Shown: positions 39,401 through 54,400 of the stretch, piece by piece
Layout: each line of letters starts with the position of its first letter
Numbering within the stretch: position 1 is the first letter of the stretch
Assembly: GCA_007570785.1 (NCBI GenBank)
Contig: ML662465.1
Coordinates: 4,227,902-4,291,901, forward strand
DNA: 64,000 nucleotides
Origin: Antilocapra americana
Lineage: Eukaryota; Chordata; Mammalia; Artiodactyla; Antilocapridae
Direction: 5' to 3'
Notes under the pieces: model-generated
What the model was told of the DNA's origin: nothing
Database searches by the model: none
What the model saw: only the letters and a program-made list of their open reading frames with translations
Position numbers and translations under genes: made by a program

Positions 39401-42400
39401 AACATATGATACAATCCATAATTTTAGAATTCTTTCCACCAAACACATCAAATAGAATGATAATGAGCTTATTATACAGAAAGCTCATGTAAATAGAAAA
39501 CAAAAACTCTTAAGCTCAAAAAGTAAATGGGTAAAGAAGAATGGATAATTTTTAAGAGCAAAAAAGTACAAATAATTAACACTCCATTTTACCAATAAAT
39601 AAATTGATTGATTTATATTTAAATCAAAGCAATAAAATACCAGTTTTAGCCTGACAAACTTATCATATAACCCACTCTCATATTCCTTGCACTACTGCAG
39701 AAACACTACTGTGATTCACCCATGTTGGGCTGGGTTCTACTTTAATGAGAGGAAAAAGCAAGTCATCGTCTGGGTGAGGAGGAACTCTGAAAAGGACTGG
39801 GGAAACTACTAGCATGATGTTTCAAGAGACTGAAAGGTTGCTAGGATACTGCAAAACCATAGTTGTAGAGTTAAAACTTACCAAGTATGAGCTGGATTTA
39901 ATATCTCTTTATCTTCACCATGATTCTACGCATTTGAATTATGACCTCAATTCTACCAATAAGGCAACTAAAGCTCAGAAGAAGGCTGCCCATGATTAAA
40001 CATCTAGTAAATGGTGGAGCTAGAATTTAAAACCAAATCAGACCTCCAAACCAATTTTCCTTGTAGTATACATTTTCATCTTAAAAGCTACCTATCAAAA
40101 ATTTCTAACCAGTGTTTATAAATGATAAGTTATCTATTACATACTCAGCATTAACTACCCTCCAGGTCCTGTGATTTATGTTCTGTGTATGATTTCATTC
40201 CCACAGTAAGTAGCCTAGATTATCTCCTTTTAACAGAGTCAAACCCAAGTTTAGAGGTTACAGCACTTGCTCAAGGTCGCAGAGATAAGAACTACAAAGG
40301 CAGGATTCAAATCAAAGTTTATCTGACTCAGAAGACTGGACTTTTAACCACTATGCTTGGTTTATGCAAAAATTCCAGGATTACCTTATTAGATGAATCA
40401 ATGCTTTTTGCTTCTGGCAAAATGTTGCCTTTAAGTATCATTTTATAAGGTGCACTTTCACTAAGAGAGAGCTCTAAGTATGCATTCAGAAGCTCAGCTA
40501 CTATTCTTGTTAAAGATGCTCAGTTGCAAAGTCATGTTCAACTCTTTGCAGCTCATGGACTGTAGCCAGCAAGGCTCCTGATAGGATTTCCCAGGTAAGA
40601 ATACTGGAGTGGGTTGCCATTTCCTCCTCCAGGGGATTTTTCCTACCCAGGGATCAAACCCACCTCTCCTGTGTCTCCTACACTGGCAAGTGGATTCTTT
40701 ACCCCTGAGCCACCATATAAAGTGAAATTATCACATGAGGTGTTTGTTCCTAGTCTGGAGTTTTCCCTTATAAATTTGGTATAAACTGATTAAGCTACTC
40801 TTGCTAGTCCATCCCAATTCCTACTCCAAAATTTAAATAAGATTCCTAATTCATTTTCTTTGAAACTGAAGACATAATTTTGCCAAGGCAGACTATCTCA
40901 GGGCTCAGGATACAAACCCAGGATGTTCCCACAAGCCACCAACAACTATAGGCTCATTAGTCTCTGAATCTCATTTCTAACAATAGTTTACTTTGTTAAC
41001 TACATTAATCTCCACTTTTCTCATATTTATTTTTCTCCTTTGGCCTGCTGCAGTTTCATCAGACACCCGAACACACAAAATCATTTCTACTTATTTTTAT
41101 AGTTTATTATTATTTATAAGCAAACACACCTACATTTGGTAGAAATAAAATGGCTCTTTCCTAAAAAAAGAAAAAAAAAAGTGTGGGAGGAGGTTCTTAG
41201 CATTCCTTATAACCTCTTGAGTACATAAATTTAGATTTACATGTATAAATCTATACAAATCATTTTTCTTTCTTAATAGGAAAAAAGGAAAAATTGTGAC
41301 TGATATACCCCAAAATATTTGTTTTTATTGGCTCCCATGAAGTAAAAGGCCATTTCCCTCACCTCCTGTTAGTGCACAGCTAACAAACCTTATCTGTTAC
41401 ACCGCTCAAACACATTTTCATAGAAACACATTCACCATTAGTAAATTCTTAATCAGTAAGAACCTCTGCTTCCTCAAAGAGGTCAGCACCCATTTGCCTT
41501 CAAAATTTCTCATAAAGCCAAAGTACTATCATGGCACATCTGGAATTAGAACTTGAGTCTTCCAAATATTACCTAATATCTGCCTGCAGTACAACAGTCA
41601 TATCTGTATCAGGCACACTCAACTGAGCCCCGATTCTAAAAGCCGACCGTCCCAACCCGTGGGGCAGAAACGGGTTACACGGACGCTGGGGAGCAGCACT
41701 CCAGGGTCTGGCTGGTCGGACTCTCTGGGACTGTCATCTTCAGCTGAGAGCAGCCTCTTCTGTTTACAATAGCTCCACAAACGTCATTTTCGACATCTGC
41801 CATTCTGTGAACAAGGTCAGGCAACATGCTTCAAGTCACAAACTATTTGGGCCTCAGTTTTCTCCTCTGAAAATCTATGCAGTACAGTGACCTTTTATCA
41901 AGCCACCAAAGTTCCTGGATTTCATCATCATAGGAAGCTTTGAAATTAAGAAACAGGATTTCGCGGAGAAAATGGACTAAGCTGAGATCACAGGTAAATA
42001 CATTTACCTTTACTAGAGTAAAACATGGGGTCGCAAAGAGTTGGACGTGACTGAGCAAATGAACTGAACTGAACTGAAAGTAAAACAAGGATGAGAATGG
42101 TTAACACAGTGGGAACAGGGACTTGGGAGTTTGTCTTATTCATGCACATCGGTGACCACAACAGTGCATGAAACAGGGTGGGCCCACAATAAATATTTCA
42201 CGAATGTTAAAAATTCTTGAAAAGCCAACTACCTCATATATCAAAAGGCTGTCAAAACCTTTCTAATTAAAAAAATTATGCTGTTAATACAGTCTTTCTT
42301 TGTGCTCAAATGGGAAATACCATATACATATGTGAATGTGTATATACATAAACTTTCATATACTATTAAAAGACCTTTCTGTAATATTTTTAAAAGACGC

Positions 42401-45400
42401 ATTGCTTTAGTTCATTTGTTGCATATTATTAAAGCAGGGGCAATGGTGTAGCTCTCCTGTTTTGTCTTCCATGTAACTAACCGCAGGGATGTTTTCAAAG
42501 AAAACAAAGCCACAGACACCAGTAGAGTTAGTAGTCCAATCCTTACTCAGACATTAATTAGCTGCGTAACCAACAGGCAAGTTACTTAAACTTCCTTAGT
42601 CTTGATTTTATCTGTAAATAGTGATAATGCTATTCACTCTCCTAAGGCTGTTGAAATTATTAAATGCAGGCTTATACTGCACTAGTACACACTGAGGAAG
42701 CCATTCCCATATTAGTTTTTAAATATCCAGTGCATGAAGTCTCATGGTTCCCAGCCTGCTGCTCTGGTCTCTTCACTAGGTCCCACGTATTTCCCAAAAT
42801 TCAACAGCTAAGAGTCAGTTTTACTCTTAGCACATCAAGCTTTCAGGCCTGCTCCAGTACAGTGCTCTGAATCACTGGTGCCCATTCACTGTTCGTAATT
42901 AAATATTTAGAATCACACCTTGATAAAACGAAGTCAATGTGAAGCACAGTGCATGCTGCACAGTAAGTGCTCAGAGTTAACTGTTTTGATGTCTCCAATA
43001 TGGGGTGACAGGCAGCTGATTTAACAGCTCTTGATCATTTCAATCACACCCTAGATCCATGGATTTAAGTAATGAAACTGTGTTTGACAGAAAAGACTAG
43101 AACTGAATACAAATAATGGTTTCTAATTGTTTAAATTAATCCAGAAAGAGAACAGCAGTAATAAACTATGCTTCCCTATGTGATGATCAGAAAACAAAAA
43201 AAGTCTGTACCAAATTTTCTCTGTTTCTGCTTCCATCTGAAAGCTCCCCTTGTCTCCTTTAGGAGCACTAAGGACTACCGTTCTCTATAATTAGCTTGCT
43301 TATGAAACCACCTCAAGAAAGCCCTGGCATGATAATGTACAGACAGACAGAAAAATAACTATCAGCTGTCAAAAACTAACAGTGCTTATTCTTTTGTAAG
43401 GAATGTACAATCCTTCGTATGCTTCCAAAACAAGCCAGTGTCAGAGCTGGAAAGTTTTGTTTGTTTTTTTTAAAAAACCTTTATTCTCCAGAGTTCCCAA
43501 TCACTTCTTCCTTGCCTTTACAGTGTATAGGTCCACAAGACATTCATCCATTCCTGTATCTCACCATAATTTTTTCAGCCCTTCATTCCCCTGCTGTTTC
43601 AAAGAGATACTCAAATACATACTTTAAAAAGGAAATTCAAATATTCAAACATTCCAATACTAATGCTCCTTACAGTTTTTCAAAGTTCAAGTCACAAGAT
43701 AAGAACAAAATTTTCAAAATTTTCATTGTCACTCATAAGGGTTCACATTTTTATGAGATGAACCATGAATTCACTGCACCAATAAATAAACATCATATTG
43801 TTTTCATATAACAAAGCTGGTCAAGAACTGAATTCGTGACACCTTACAAAAATCCAGCTTTTATACAGTTTCACCACTGAATGACAGCAACACTGGTAGG
43901 TGTTATTAAATCGGAAACAGCAGCAGCCTTAGAAAAAGAATGAGCTCATTAAGGCAGAGTTCTAAAGGAAGCGCCGGGCCTAATCAGTTATGCTGAGTCG
44001 GAGCACTAAAATCTTGACTCTAACAATGAAGAAAGGCTCTACAGCTATGTTGTCCAATAAAATTTTAAATTCAGTTCCTCAGTAGCATTAGCCACATTTC
44101 AAGTACTTAAAAGCCACACGTAACTAAACCTGGGCTTTATACAGACTCTATAATACAAAAAGACAAAAATGATGTTGACAGTATAAGCTATAATTCTGAA
44201 TTAAGGTGAATTCTCCTGAGTTTTAAATGTTGGCAATCAATTAAAAATTTAAAGGATATCAATAAAAACACTGTGTGGAGACCACAGGAGATCAGGGAGA
44301 AATGACAGCTAAACAAATTATTTTGCACTGGGTCGTAGAACAGAAAAGTTAACAGAACTGGTAAAATCGAAATACAGTCTGGAGCTCAGAGCACCAATCA
44401 ATGTATGTCAGCTTCTTAGTTTTGACAACAGTACCACAGAAATATAAGATGCTAATAACGGGGAACTGGGTAAGGGCTATATGGGAACTCTCTGCACTAT
44501 TTTCCAACTTTTCAGTAAATCACAAATTATTCCAAAATAAAGCTTAGCAAAAAGCAACTGTGTGAGCCAAACCCATATCACAAGACTTCAATTTGTAATC
44601 TAATCACTGCACACCCCAAAGCATAAACACCATATAGATATTATACACATCACGAAAATATATACACTTTCATGAATCAGATAAGTGTGACCAAGTATGA
44701 AAGGAGCTGCCATCAAAAGAAGGATAAAGTGAGTAAAACTCCTGGCAAAACAACAAAGTATTCTGAAGTGACCTCAATACACTCAGCCTAACATTCTCAG
44801 AATTGTGGGGAAAATTTTTTTAAAGAAGATTCAAGTATGTTCATGCTTCATATACGGATGTAAAAGAAATGACTTCTGTTTGCAAAGGATAAAACAGCAG
44901 GCACTCAAAGATCATGCTTAAAGAAACAAAATCAGTGGACCAGTCAAAAATCTAAGGTTAGAATATAACTCTGTGCCCCAAGTTTAATACATGTCACAAC
45001 ATCTTAAGAAATCAGAAAGGGAAGGATCAATGGCAGTTGGAGGGATCCATCAGAAAATAAGTTCTGAGAGGTTTAGAAAAGCTGAAAGGCATCCTTGGCT
45101 GAGAAATGGGATCAAAAAGAAATAGAAACAGAAATGAACATAAATAGATAAGAAGGATATGAAAAATATGAAGGAGTGCTGGGAAACAAGCTGGTTAGAT
45201 TGTGGGAGGTCAGATTAAAGAGGACCTTGTAAGTCAACCAGGACTTTGGTTTTACAAACACAACTCAACATTCCTATCCAAGGGAGTGGTGTGAGAAAAG
45301 TGGAATTTTAAGAAAACTAATTTAGTCATGTTCCTACTAAAAAAAAATTTTTTTTTCTCGTGGCCACACTGTGAGGCTTGTGAGATCCTGGTTCCTTGAC

Positions 45401-48400
45401 CAAGGATGGAACCCATGGCCCCTGCAGTGGAAGTATAGAGTCCTATCCACTGGACCATCAGGGAACTCCCCATGTTAATTAATTAACTTGGCAATGCTAC
45501 TCCCTACATCATTCCACGTCCTTGTAACTTTCTTAGACATCAGGTTCCAGGCCACAGTACCACCTTCGGGTTCTCTTCTGCTCTCACCAGTTGCCAATGC
45601 TGTCAATTACATCTCACACATCTGTCATCCATCCCCTACCTCTACTGTCAAGATCTCAATTCACATCCCCATTACTATCTCTATTTCTTTTCCCTCTTTG
45701 GTACTGCTTCTATTTGGTGACACTAGACACAACTGACAAAGAAATATTCCTAAAGCATAGCTTATGATCATGACCTTTACATGTAAAAATCAGCACGAAG
45801 TCTTCGGGTTCCCCCCACCTCGGTACCTATATTCTGCCATCTCCCTTTAACATTCCTATACTCATTCTCTGACTATTCCCTCTTTGTGCTCACCTGCCTC
45901 TTCTGCCCAGTGTCTTCTGTTGGCACCACCTTTCAAATCCCTGCCCATATTTCAACCAAACTTTCCATGTAAGTGACTGATGGGTTTATAAGAAGAATGA
46001 AAAAACAAATGATGAAGTCACCCTCTTCTTAAGCTCTTCCTTCAGTGGCTCCTTTAGTACATTTAGCACATAAGACCCTCTTTGGCCTCCTACCAGTCTC
46101 CTTCAGAAAAACCCTTTAACCTTGCCCACTTATCACTGGGTACTTAATGCTCTTGGAATACCACTAGCACACATTAACATCATATTATTTCTTATCTCTG
46201 TCTTCAATCATGCTGATCCCTCTGCCATTTCATTATTTTCCTTGATTGGGTATCTCATCTTTTAAGACTCACAACCTCAAAAAAGGTCTTCCTTAACTGT
46301 TCCTGTTCCCTCTCAAACAATTGCATCTAAAAATGTGACCTTAACCAATACCTTACCTCTAATAGAAACAGGCAGTTCTGACTGCAGGTATCAGTCAAAT
46401 GCAGAGATTATACTTTTGGTATAGCTTAAGCAAAAATTCACAATCTCTAGGCCAACAGGTTCAGCATCAGACAGACAGCCATACACCTTTCAGTAATTTC
46501 TGGGAGGGTGAAGAAATTCTGATTCAGGATCTGAGAGGAACTAGGTTCTTGCTTCCTTACCACCCTGAAGTCTTTTGCTTGGCATGTACTGGGGGGCTGT
46601 TCAACCTGACCATAAGGTTAGCAATCTAATATTCTCAGTGATAACATAGAATGGGTGCCGCTGTCTGCCTACAGGAAGGAGTGGGAGACAATAATACACA
46701 GAGAACAAGGAACAAAGTCCTAGAGGTAGCTCCAGACAAGATGACTTTTAGACGAAGACTAAAGGAAAGGTACATGTGTTCAAACACTCAAATCAAGGGA
46801 GTCTGTTAGGAAGTGGTGTTTAAGGAGATACCTGTAAGGCAGGTCTTGAGACAGTGTATTTTTAAAGTGGTAATATATACTACAATAAACCATAAATCCC
46901 AAAAAGTGACTCCAAGGTGATGTCACTGCAGAAGTCTGCCCCCCCCCTCCGTTCCTTTCACGCTCTTCTCTCTCCCATACTGGAGATGAATAAAAATGCA
47001 TATCAACAACCTTGCTTTAATGAAAAAAATAATAAAAAATAGCTTTAAACAACGTACCTTTGATTTTTTGTTCAGTGGCCTAAAATAAAAACAAACAAAC
47101 AAAAAACAATGTAAATATGAAACTGAAAGAAATGGATTGTTATGATAAAATGTTCATACATTACTATTACATAAGACATATACACTTTTATTAAATAAGG
47201 AATCCGTCATTTAGATGAACTGCATAGGAAAAGATATGCAAAGAAAGCATGCTTTTCCCATAGATGTGCCCCCTTGTCCCTGACACAATGTCTATTAATT
47301 TTTAAAAATTCTTGAAATGTTTTAGGCACAAAGTGGAGAAGACATCATTGTATGACAGTATATAATAAAAAATGGAACTGCACTTCTCTCATGATTTAGT
47401 TTTAAAACTATTTTTATATAACTGTCACCTTTACCTCTAATGAATCGACTGAATAATGCATTTAAAAGGCTTCAAATGTTCTTATTTCAAATGATAAAAG
47501 ATAAACCATGTTTTCTGGAAGAAAAGCTGCAGATAACTTCTTTGGCCAAACTAGTAACAAATTTAACTCCTGGAAGTTAGGCTGCTGTAGTTAAACATGG
47601 CTAACTTTTAGGTATTTTGGGATGGGAAAAATTTTGAAACATATTTGTCTCTTCCGACACATCTGACAATTCGATTCAAATGACTGTGTTCTGAAGCTAA
47701 ACTGCTATGGGCCCTGCTTCCCATGCCTGCCCCTACTTGCACTGTGTCTGATACAACAGGGAGGGGGGCTGGAGCACAGCAGGACTGCCTGAAGGTGCCT
47801 GGCTCAAGGGCCTTGAAAAGAACTGATTACAGAGGCCACAAGCGAAAATCAACTTTCTGATTATGCCCAACTGCGTGGGAATCCTTAAAAAAAAAAAAAA
47901 AAAAAAAGATACAAGGATAGGCAGATAGACAGGGAGGTGAGGGAGACTGAATAATTAGTTACTGAATAATCAGGAATTGTTTCTAAGTGAAGATAAGCCT
48001 TTTTATTAAACCGTCATACGGCAGGATAAATCATTTTGCTTAATCATAGTAAACTGTTGCCAAGAACACCATTTTAAAAATTATATCATTATGGAGCTAC
48101 ATGGTAAACACTGTATGGCAATCACTACAATACTGAAGCCATACCAAACATGAACCTTTGCCGAGAAAAGACAGAAAGTTAAAACAAGGCACTTAAATGC
48201 TTTACCAAGTTTTAGAGCACTAGTAACAAATAAAATAATGGAGGCCCATCTTTACTTTATATGGATTTAAAATTTAAAAGAAAAAAAAAATTGATGGAAG
48301 GACAATGGCAAAAGACCAGTCAACTAGCTTGAACACTTATTTCTGGGAGAAACTGTTTTTGAAATCTGGCTGTAGAAAAATAGAACTCAGTACCTGAATA

Positions 48401-51400
48401 CTTTTTAGTATTATAAATATCATGCCAAACAATAAGATAACGCAATTTTCTGAAACAAAAAAAATCTACACAGAAATTATTCTGCATTGAAAATAGACTT
48501 TGTGTGCTGTTTTGTGGGGATTTCTGTCTTTTTGTTTAACTCTCCTGGTTTCTTCCACAGTTTATTTCCAAAGGAAACTAGGCTACAGTACATAGATACC
48601 ATGACCATATTACTAAATCTCAAGGCACACAGTATTGCTCTTCTAGGCCTTACAACGTAAAGGGTATCTACTCTGCCAGCTCCTTGGGGAAAAAAACCTC
48701 CACAATGCTTGAAGACAGTGGTTAACCTCATGCAGGTACTGTGTCATCTACAGACAACAGCACCAAGGAGACACACAAAAGGGTCTGCCCATCGGAGCAC
48801 CAACCAATACAGTGAAAGGATGTTAGTTACCAGAACCCAAGAGCTCCTGATGAGGAGCAAATGGAACGGGTCTTTGTGCTGAGATGGTCCAGGGACCCTG
48901 TATATTATACAAACGATTAAAAAGAGAATTTTCCAAGTGGGGGGTCAGTGATTTTAAGAGTATTTGTCTCCAGTGCTCAAAATGAGGCCACTATGCCCAC
49001 GTGGTTACTGACCACTGAGACAGAGTTAGTGTGAGCATTTTTTAAAAAGGTAGATTATCCCGTTGATAATAGTTTATACTGATAACAAGTTAAAATAGCA
49101 ATATTTTGGATATATTGGGTTACATAGTATATACTAAAATTAACTTCAACAATATTTTTGTTTTTACTTTGAAATGACCTTGTCATTTAAACCGTCTAGG
49201 TCTCAATTTCCTAATCCCTGAAATGGAGGAGGGAAAAAAAAATTGTACTGCTTACCTTTCCAGGGCTCTCATGAGGCTCAAGCAAGATATAAATCTTTTC
49301 TAGATAAATACTATTCAAATGTGAAGTATCATTGTGGATCTTGTACAACAGAACTAAAGGATTCGCCAAACTGAGAAACAAAAGTATTTCTATTTTGAAT
49401 ATTGTTTTCTTAAAAAACAAACAAACCCTGAGCTGCGATTCCACAAGCGATTCTCACCACTGTCTCAGTTTATCAGTGAGGACAAGCGGCAGACACGCCA
49501 GGTCCATGCCGGCTGTTTTGTTTCTCTCAGGCCCTGCACCACTTGCTCCTCGACCCTTAAGTACATCTCAGTGGTTATGAACTCAGGGTCTGAAGCCCAG
49601 CTGCCCCGTTTTGACTCCTGGCTTCACTGTGAACAGTGTAACCTTGGTCAAAAGTAGTCAACTTCTCTAAAGCTTGGTTTCCTCATCTATAAGACAGGAG
49701 CAAAAACCCCTACCTCAGACTTGTTGCTAGGCTCAAAGGACTGAACTCATACAAAGAGCTTAGGGGGGAAAAGAGTGTGAGCGCTTGGGGCAGCGCTGAG
49801 CTACAGAAAGCATTCAATCAACAGGGCCGAGTGTGGCCACCTTCCGCCCTGCTTGCCCATGCTCTGGCTCTGTGCTCTCGCACTTGGAAGGGATCTGACT
49901 CAAACTCACTCCCAGCTCCCAGGTCTTGCTTTTTTCCCTCTCTTTCAAATCATCTAAAAATGTCCCTTAACAGTGCCAGGTAAGACTCCCAGTCTCAGAA
50001 CAAAATGACCTTTGGGAGACATGACTAGTAAACACTAAAGTTTCCAAAAAGGAGGAATGAAATTGGAAGTTTTCCACAATTTACGTCTCATTTAAACTCA
50101 AAATGAGTACATAACCCACAAAGCCTTTTATAAAAATCCCTTCAAGCTTTTAACACAGTAACAAAAATACTCGTGAATACTGACTTTTACACATTCTCAA
50201 CCAAAACATCCGAATTTGTCTTGGTGCTTCTCTCCTCCAACCCTCAACCATTATATGCTTTCTAGGAACTAAAATTACACGTTAAAGTAAAGTTGATACT
50301 AAATTATCCCTCTATAATTAACCTGTTTCTCATCCTCCTTTTTCTTCCTCACTATATTTCTTTCAAGATTCCTTCTAGAAATTTCTTCTAAAACCAGAAA
50401 CGAAAGAAATTTGTATTAACAACCTATTGCTACTATTGTTGACCCTTTCTTAAGTACAGAAACTACATTCCTGTGCTGGGTTATTTTCTGAGCCTAGAAT
50501 CAGAAAATAAATAGCCATAATTCTTTGATGTGAAATAGAAGGCTTAAAAAAAATCATCTGGTCATTGATTTCTGTTATTAACGAGAGATATTCTGGGACT
50601 GAAATATAATAAAAACCATGCAATTTTGTTTAAAAAAATTTTATAGAGGAATTTACAATCTTTAAATTGATACTTAACTAATAGACAAAATTAGAAAAAC
50701 TATCGTAGTATAAATAGTATACTGAGCTTTGTCTGATTGTTTATGTAAGGAATTATGTTAATAGTTTCTCATTTAAAATAGAAACTAACTCGAGGTCTGA
50801 ATTTGAATTTCTTTTAAATTTAAATTGCCACAGTCGCAATTAGGAACTGTTAAATCTGTTTTCTGTATTCGTGGTATTCTGTATTCATTTTAAAGAATCA
50901 TTAAATACCTTATAAAAACTATCATATTATTTTCAGCTTTAACGTTCACCTTTGGTTGGTAAAAAATAAAAGTACAAGATAATGTTCTGTAACAAAAAGA
51001 TAAAGCCATGGCACTGAGTTTTGGAAAACCACCAGCTAGGGTAAATAGATTTCAATTCTATTCCTGTTCCATCCCTCTGATGGTGACACTTCATTTTAAT
51101 GCCTGTGTTCCCTACACATAAAACTCACTGAATTAAAACAGAGAGTATCTGAAATCTTTTTCAGAAACAAAAATAGTCTTTTAAAAAGTGTACACAGATT
51201 ATGTAAAACAGACAGATTGTTTTTACCACAGTGAATTTGTGTTTTCAACATTTATATAAATAGGCTCATCTCCCTGACTTATGGAAATGTCTGTCATCTA
51301 CCTGGATACACCTGCTGGCTCCTACTACAGCCAAAGACAAGCTTAAGGAAATGCAGAATTCCTGTGACTCACAATCTTTCATATGGGCTGTAAGTGTGCC

Positions 51401-54400
51401 AACTTGGGAGATTTTTCCTTTTGTTTTGTTTTTAAAGTGCTATTTGGTAACAGCCTACAGAAACACCAGCTGTCCTCATTTCACCAATGGGTTGTATTCA
51501 AATTCAGTTGTAAGCCAGTTATGTGGAATTCGGAGAAGAGTCTTACTTACAGTGCCAGTTTAGTCTACTAAGCTTAGCATTTATTAGCAGTTATTAAATA
51601 TTCTTTATATTATGTTCAATCCCTAGATACTACTGTGTATACAGAATACATAGCAATACCCTATCAAAGCTGAAGATCTGATGAAAGGGGAAAAAAATCT
51701 TCCTCCTATCTCTAAGCCTCTGATGGTGGTTTCAGTGGGACACAGCTGGGGTGAGAGATGAACCATTCTGTGAGGCAGGGATGGAGCAGTGAACAGTAGG
51801 AAGAACTGTCGCTTCAGATTTTGTGAGAGGCCAAATGCCACAAAAATCATCATTTGTGTGTTAAAGACACTGACTTGGTGATTCAGATTTGGTGATGAAG
51901 AATGTAACCTTCAACGACTACAGTCATTATTTAAATATGCGACAACTTTAAAATTATACTCACATAACATTTTAAAAATACAGTATTTAAAATCTTAAAG
52001 GTTCTTATTACAAGAAAAAAAATATGATTAGCTAGATTTCTTGTGGTGATCACTGCACAATAGGCACAAATACTGAATCATTATGCTGTATACATGAAAC
52101 TACTAAAATAGTTTCCAGGTGGCCCTAGTGGTAATGAACCCACCTGCCAATGCAGAGGATGTAAGAGACTCTGACCTCCTGGGTTGGAAAGATTTCCCCT
52201 CGAGGAGGAAACGGCAACCTACTCCAGCATTCACGCCTGGAGAATTCCACAGACAGGAGAAATGTGGTGGGCTACAGTCCATGGGGTCACAAGAGTCAAA
52301 CATGAGAGTGACTTAGCACGCACTAAAATGTTGTATGTCAACTATTCCTTAATTAAAAACAAAACAAACAAAAAAACCAGAATATTTAAAGAAATCATTT
52401 GCTCCTCCCTTTCTTAAAATTCCCTCAGTAATTAGAGTAAATTCCAAACTAACATGTTTCATTATACAATAAGGCCTTGTCTCTTGTTGTTTCACATACA
52501 TCCTAAACTTACCAGCTAAATGCTGAACTCTCGAAGCAGGATGATCAATATGGCCTAATGCCATCACTCAGATGCTTGCCAAACTAATGATTCTACACAG
52601 AGTGCCCCCTAGCATCCTTCTCAATAAATCTCAAGTTTCTTAAGACTCTCTTTCGTTAAGTAACTGGCCTTCAAACAAGAGTAAGATAAACCTTCTCCCT
52701 AGCTTTGGACTTACAGAGATACAACTTTTTTCATAACAAATCCTGAGCAAAGACTCATCAATTGCAAAGACTGTAATATACCAACAGGCCTCTGACAGAG
52801 GCCTCAGGCATCACCAGTGCCAAAACTCTATATACTAGGAATCATCCCAAACCTTACCTACCAACTACCAACGCATCTTTCCCCCTCATTCCTGGGTAAC
52901 CAAAGGTCGATAAAAAGGGTAACCTATTAAATCAACTCACCTCATCACTTACTCATCCTCAGAGCCCTGCCCTTCTCCAGTTTACTGACTTCACTTCACC
53001 GTAACCCAAACTGCAGTCCCACAACTGAATTATATTTCTTTCCCCCTTTTTGCGTATCCCCCAACCTGCTTATACTTCTCCTAAGATTCCCTGGTGGCTC
53101 ACATGGTGAAGTTTGCCTACAATGTGGGAGAGCAGATTCGATCCCTGGGGTTGGGAAGATCCTCTGGAGAAGGAAATGGCAACCCACTCCAGCACTCTTG
53201 CCTGGGACATCCCATGGACAGAGTGTGGTAGGCTACACTGCATAGCAAAGAGTCAGACACGACTGAGCAACTTCACGTTCACTTTCAAAATGTATTTAGC
53301 CACTCAATCTAGAACATAAGGGTCAATTTAAATTACTCTTCCTTCACATCCGTTAAACAAATTTTATGGATGCTTTTAATGGTCCCTTCACTATTATCAC
53401 AGTCTCTAGTATACATCCAACCCAATTCTACACTTGGTCAAGGTTCTAAATACAATTCTAAAATAGAAAATTTTATGTCACTCTACTGAAACATCTTTGG
53501 CTACCCAATGGTCAAAATGAGAGGAGTGCCAACAGCTATAATCAGCCTCTCCAGTACTCGTCCCCTGACGTTTCTACACTTGGCTCCTTTCCTACCACCC
53601 TCCTTTCCATCAAAATCCATACTTTAATACATACAAGCTATGGACACTTAATTCTCAGTTACTGCTGGAACCATTTTCCATTCTGCTCCTCATTCACTTG
53701 GTTCATTTCTATTCTAAGAAAATTCCCCTGTCTCTCTACCCCATTTCAGGCTGAGTTAAACACTTCTCTGCATCAGTAGTTCCCTACCTGCCATAGTTTG
53801 GTACCCTGAGTTTTTCCCTACTAAATAATGGAGAGCTAATTCTGTTACTATAGTCTAAATCCAGTTGCTACTACAAAAGGTATATATTTAAAAATTAAAG
53901 TCATAACTTTTCATTAGAATACAGAAATGGAATAGTCTCTTCATTTGTTCTAAGAACATTTTTAAGGTCCTTGAAACAATATAGTAGATGAGTGCCCAGC
54001 TCAGTTAACTGCCATCAGCCTCCACTACTAATTTGTAAAAATCTTTACAGACATCTTTTATTTTTCTGCAATTTATATTGCTTTGATTATAGCTTTTGAT
54101 TAATGTACTGGCTGAAGATCTGTTGCAGCAATTATGTCTTAGGCTTATTTTTAAATATCCTTTGATAACAGAAGGATACTATGAGAAACTTTTTTTTTTA
54201 GGTAATGAAACTTATGTTTCTTGATTGTGACAGTGGATGATATGAGTCTAAGCATGCTTCACAACATAGAATTGTACACCAAGAAGTGAAAATTTTACTG
54301 TAAGATCAATATATTATAATAAAAATAAATCTTAAAGTAAAAAAAATACATATATACCCTAACAAAACCTGCAAATTAAAAAAAAAAATGAGCCTAGGTA

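Larger units (their letters stand above)
28597..47057 (-). other. TNRC6A intron, 18.5 kb, largest in the window
   Basis: Along the plus strand it holds MIR (29350-29545), Tigger (29577-30058), an old L1 (about 31780-33130), an hAT relic (33163-33405), MIR (33600-33845), a GTT repeat, a DNA-transposon relic (about 34033-34510), an L2 tail, two CHR SINEs (37744-37858, 37975-38105), an L1 3' end (38655-38768), MIR (about 40160-40350), Bov-tA (40512-40720), a short SINE/BovB tail (42025-42077), MIR (42515-42670), an hAT relic (44045-44140), an old dispersed repeat (45040-45310), CHR (45340-45471) and L2 (46010-46330). About 30060-31780 and 35180-37740 are very AT-rich with nothing recognised. Confidence 0.75.
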
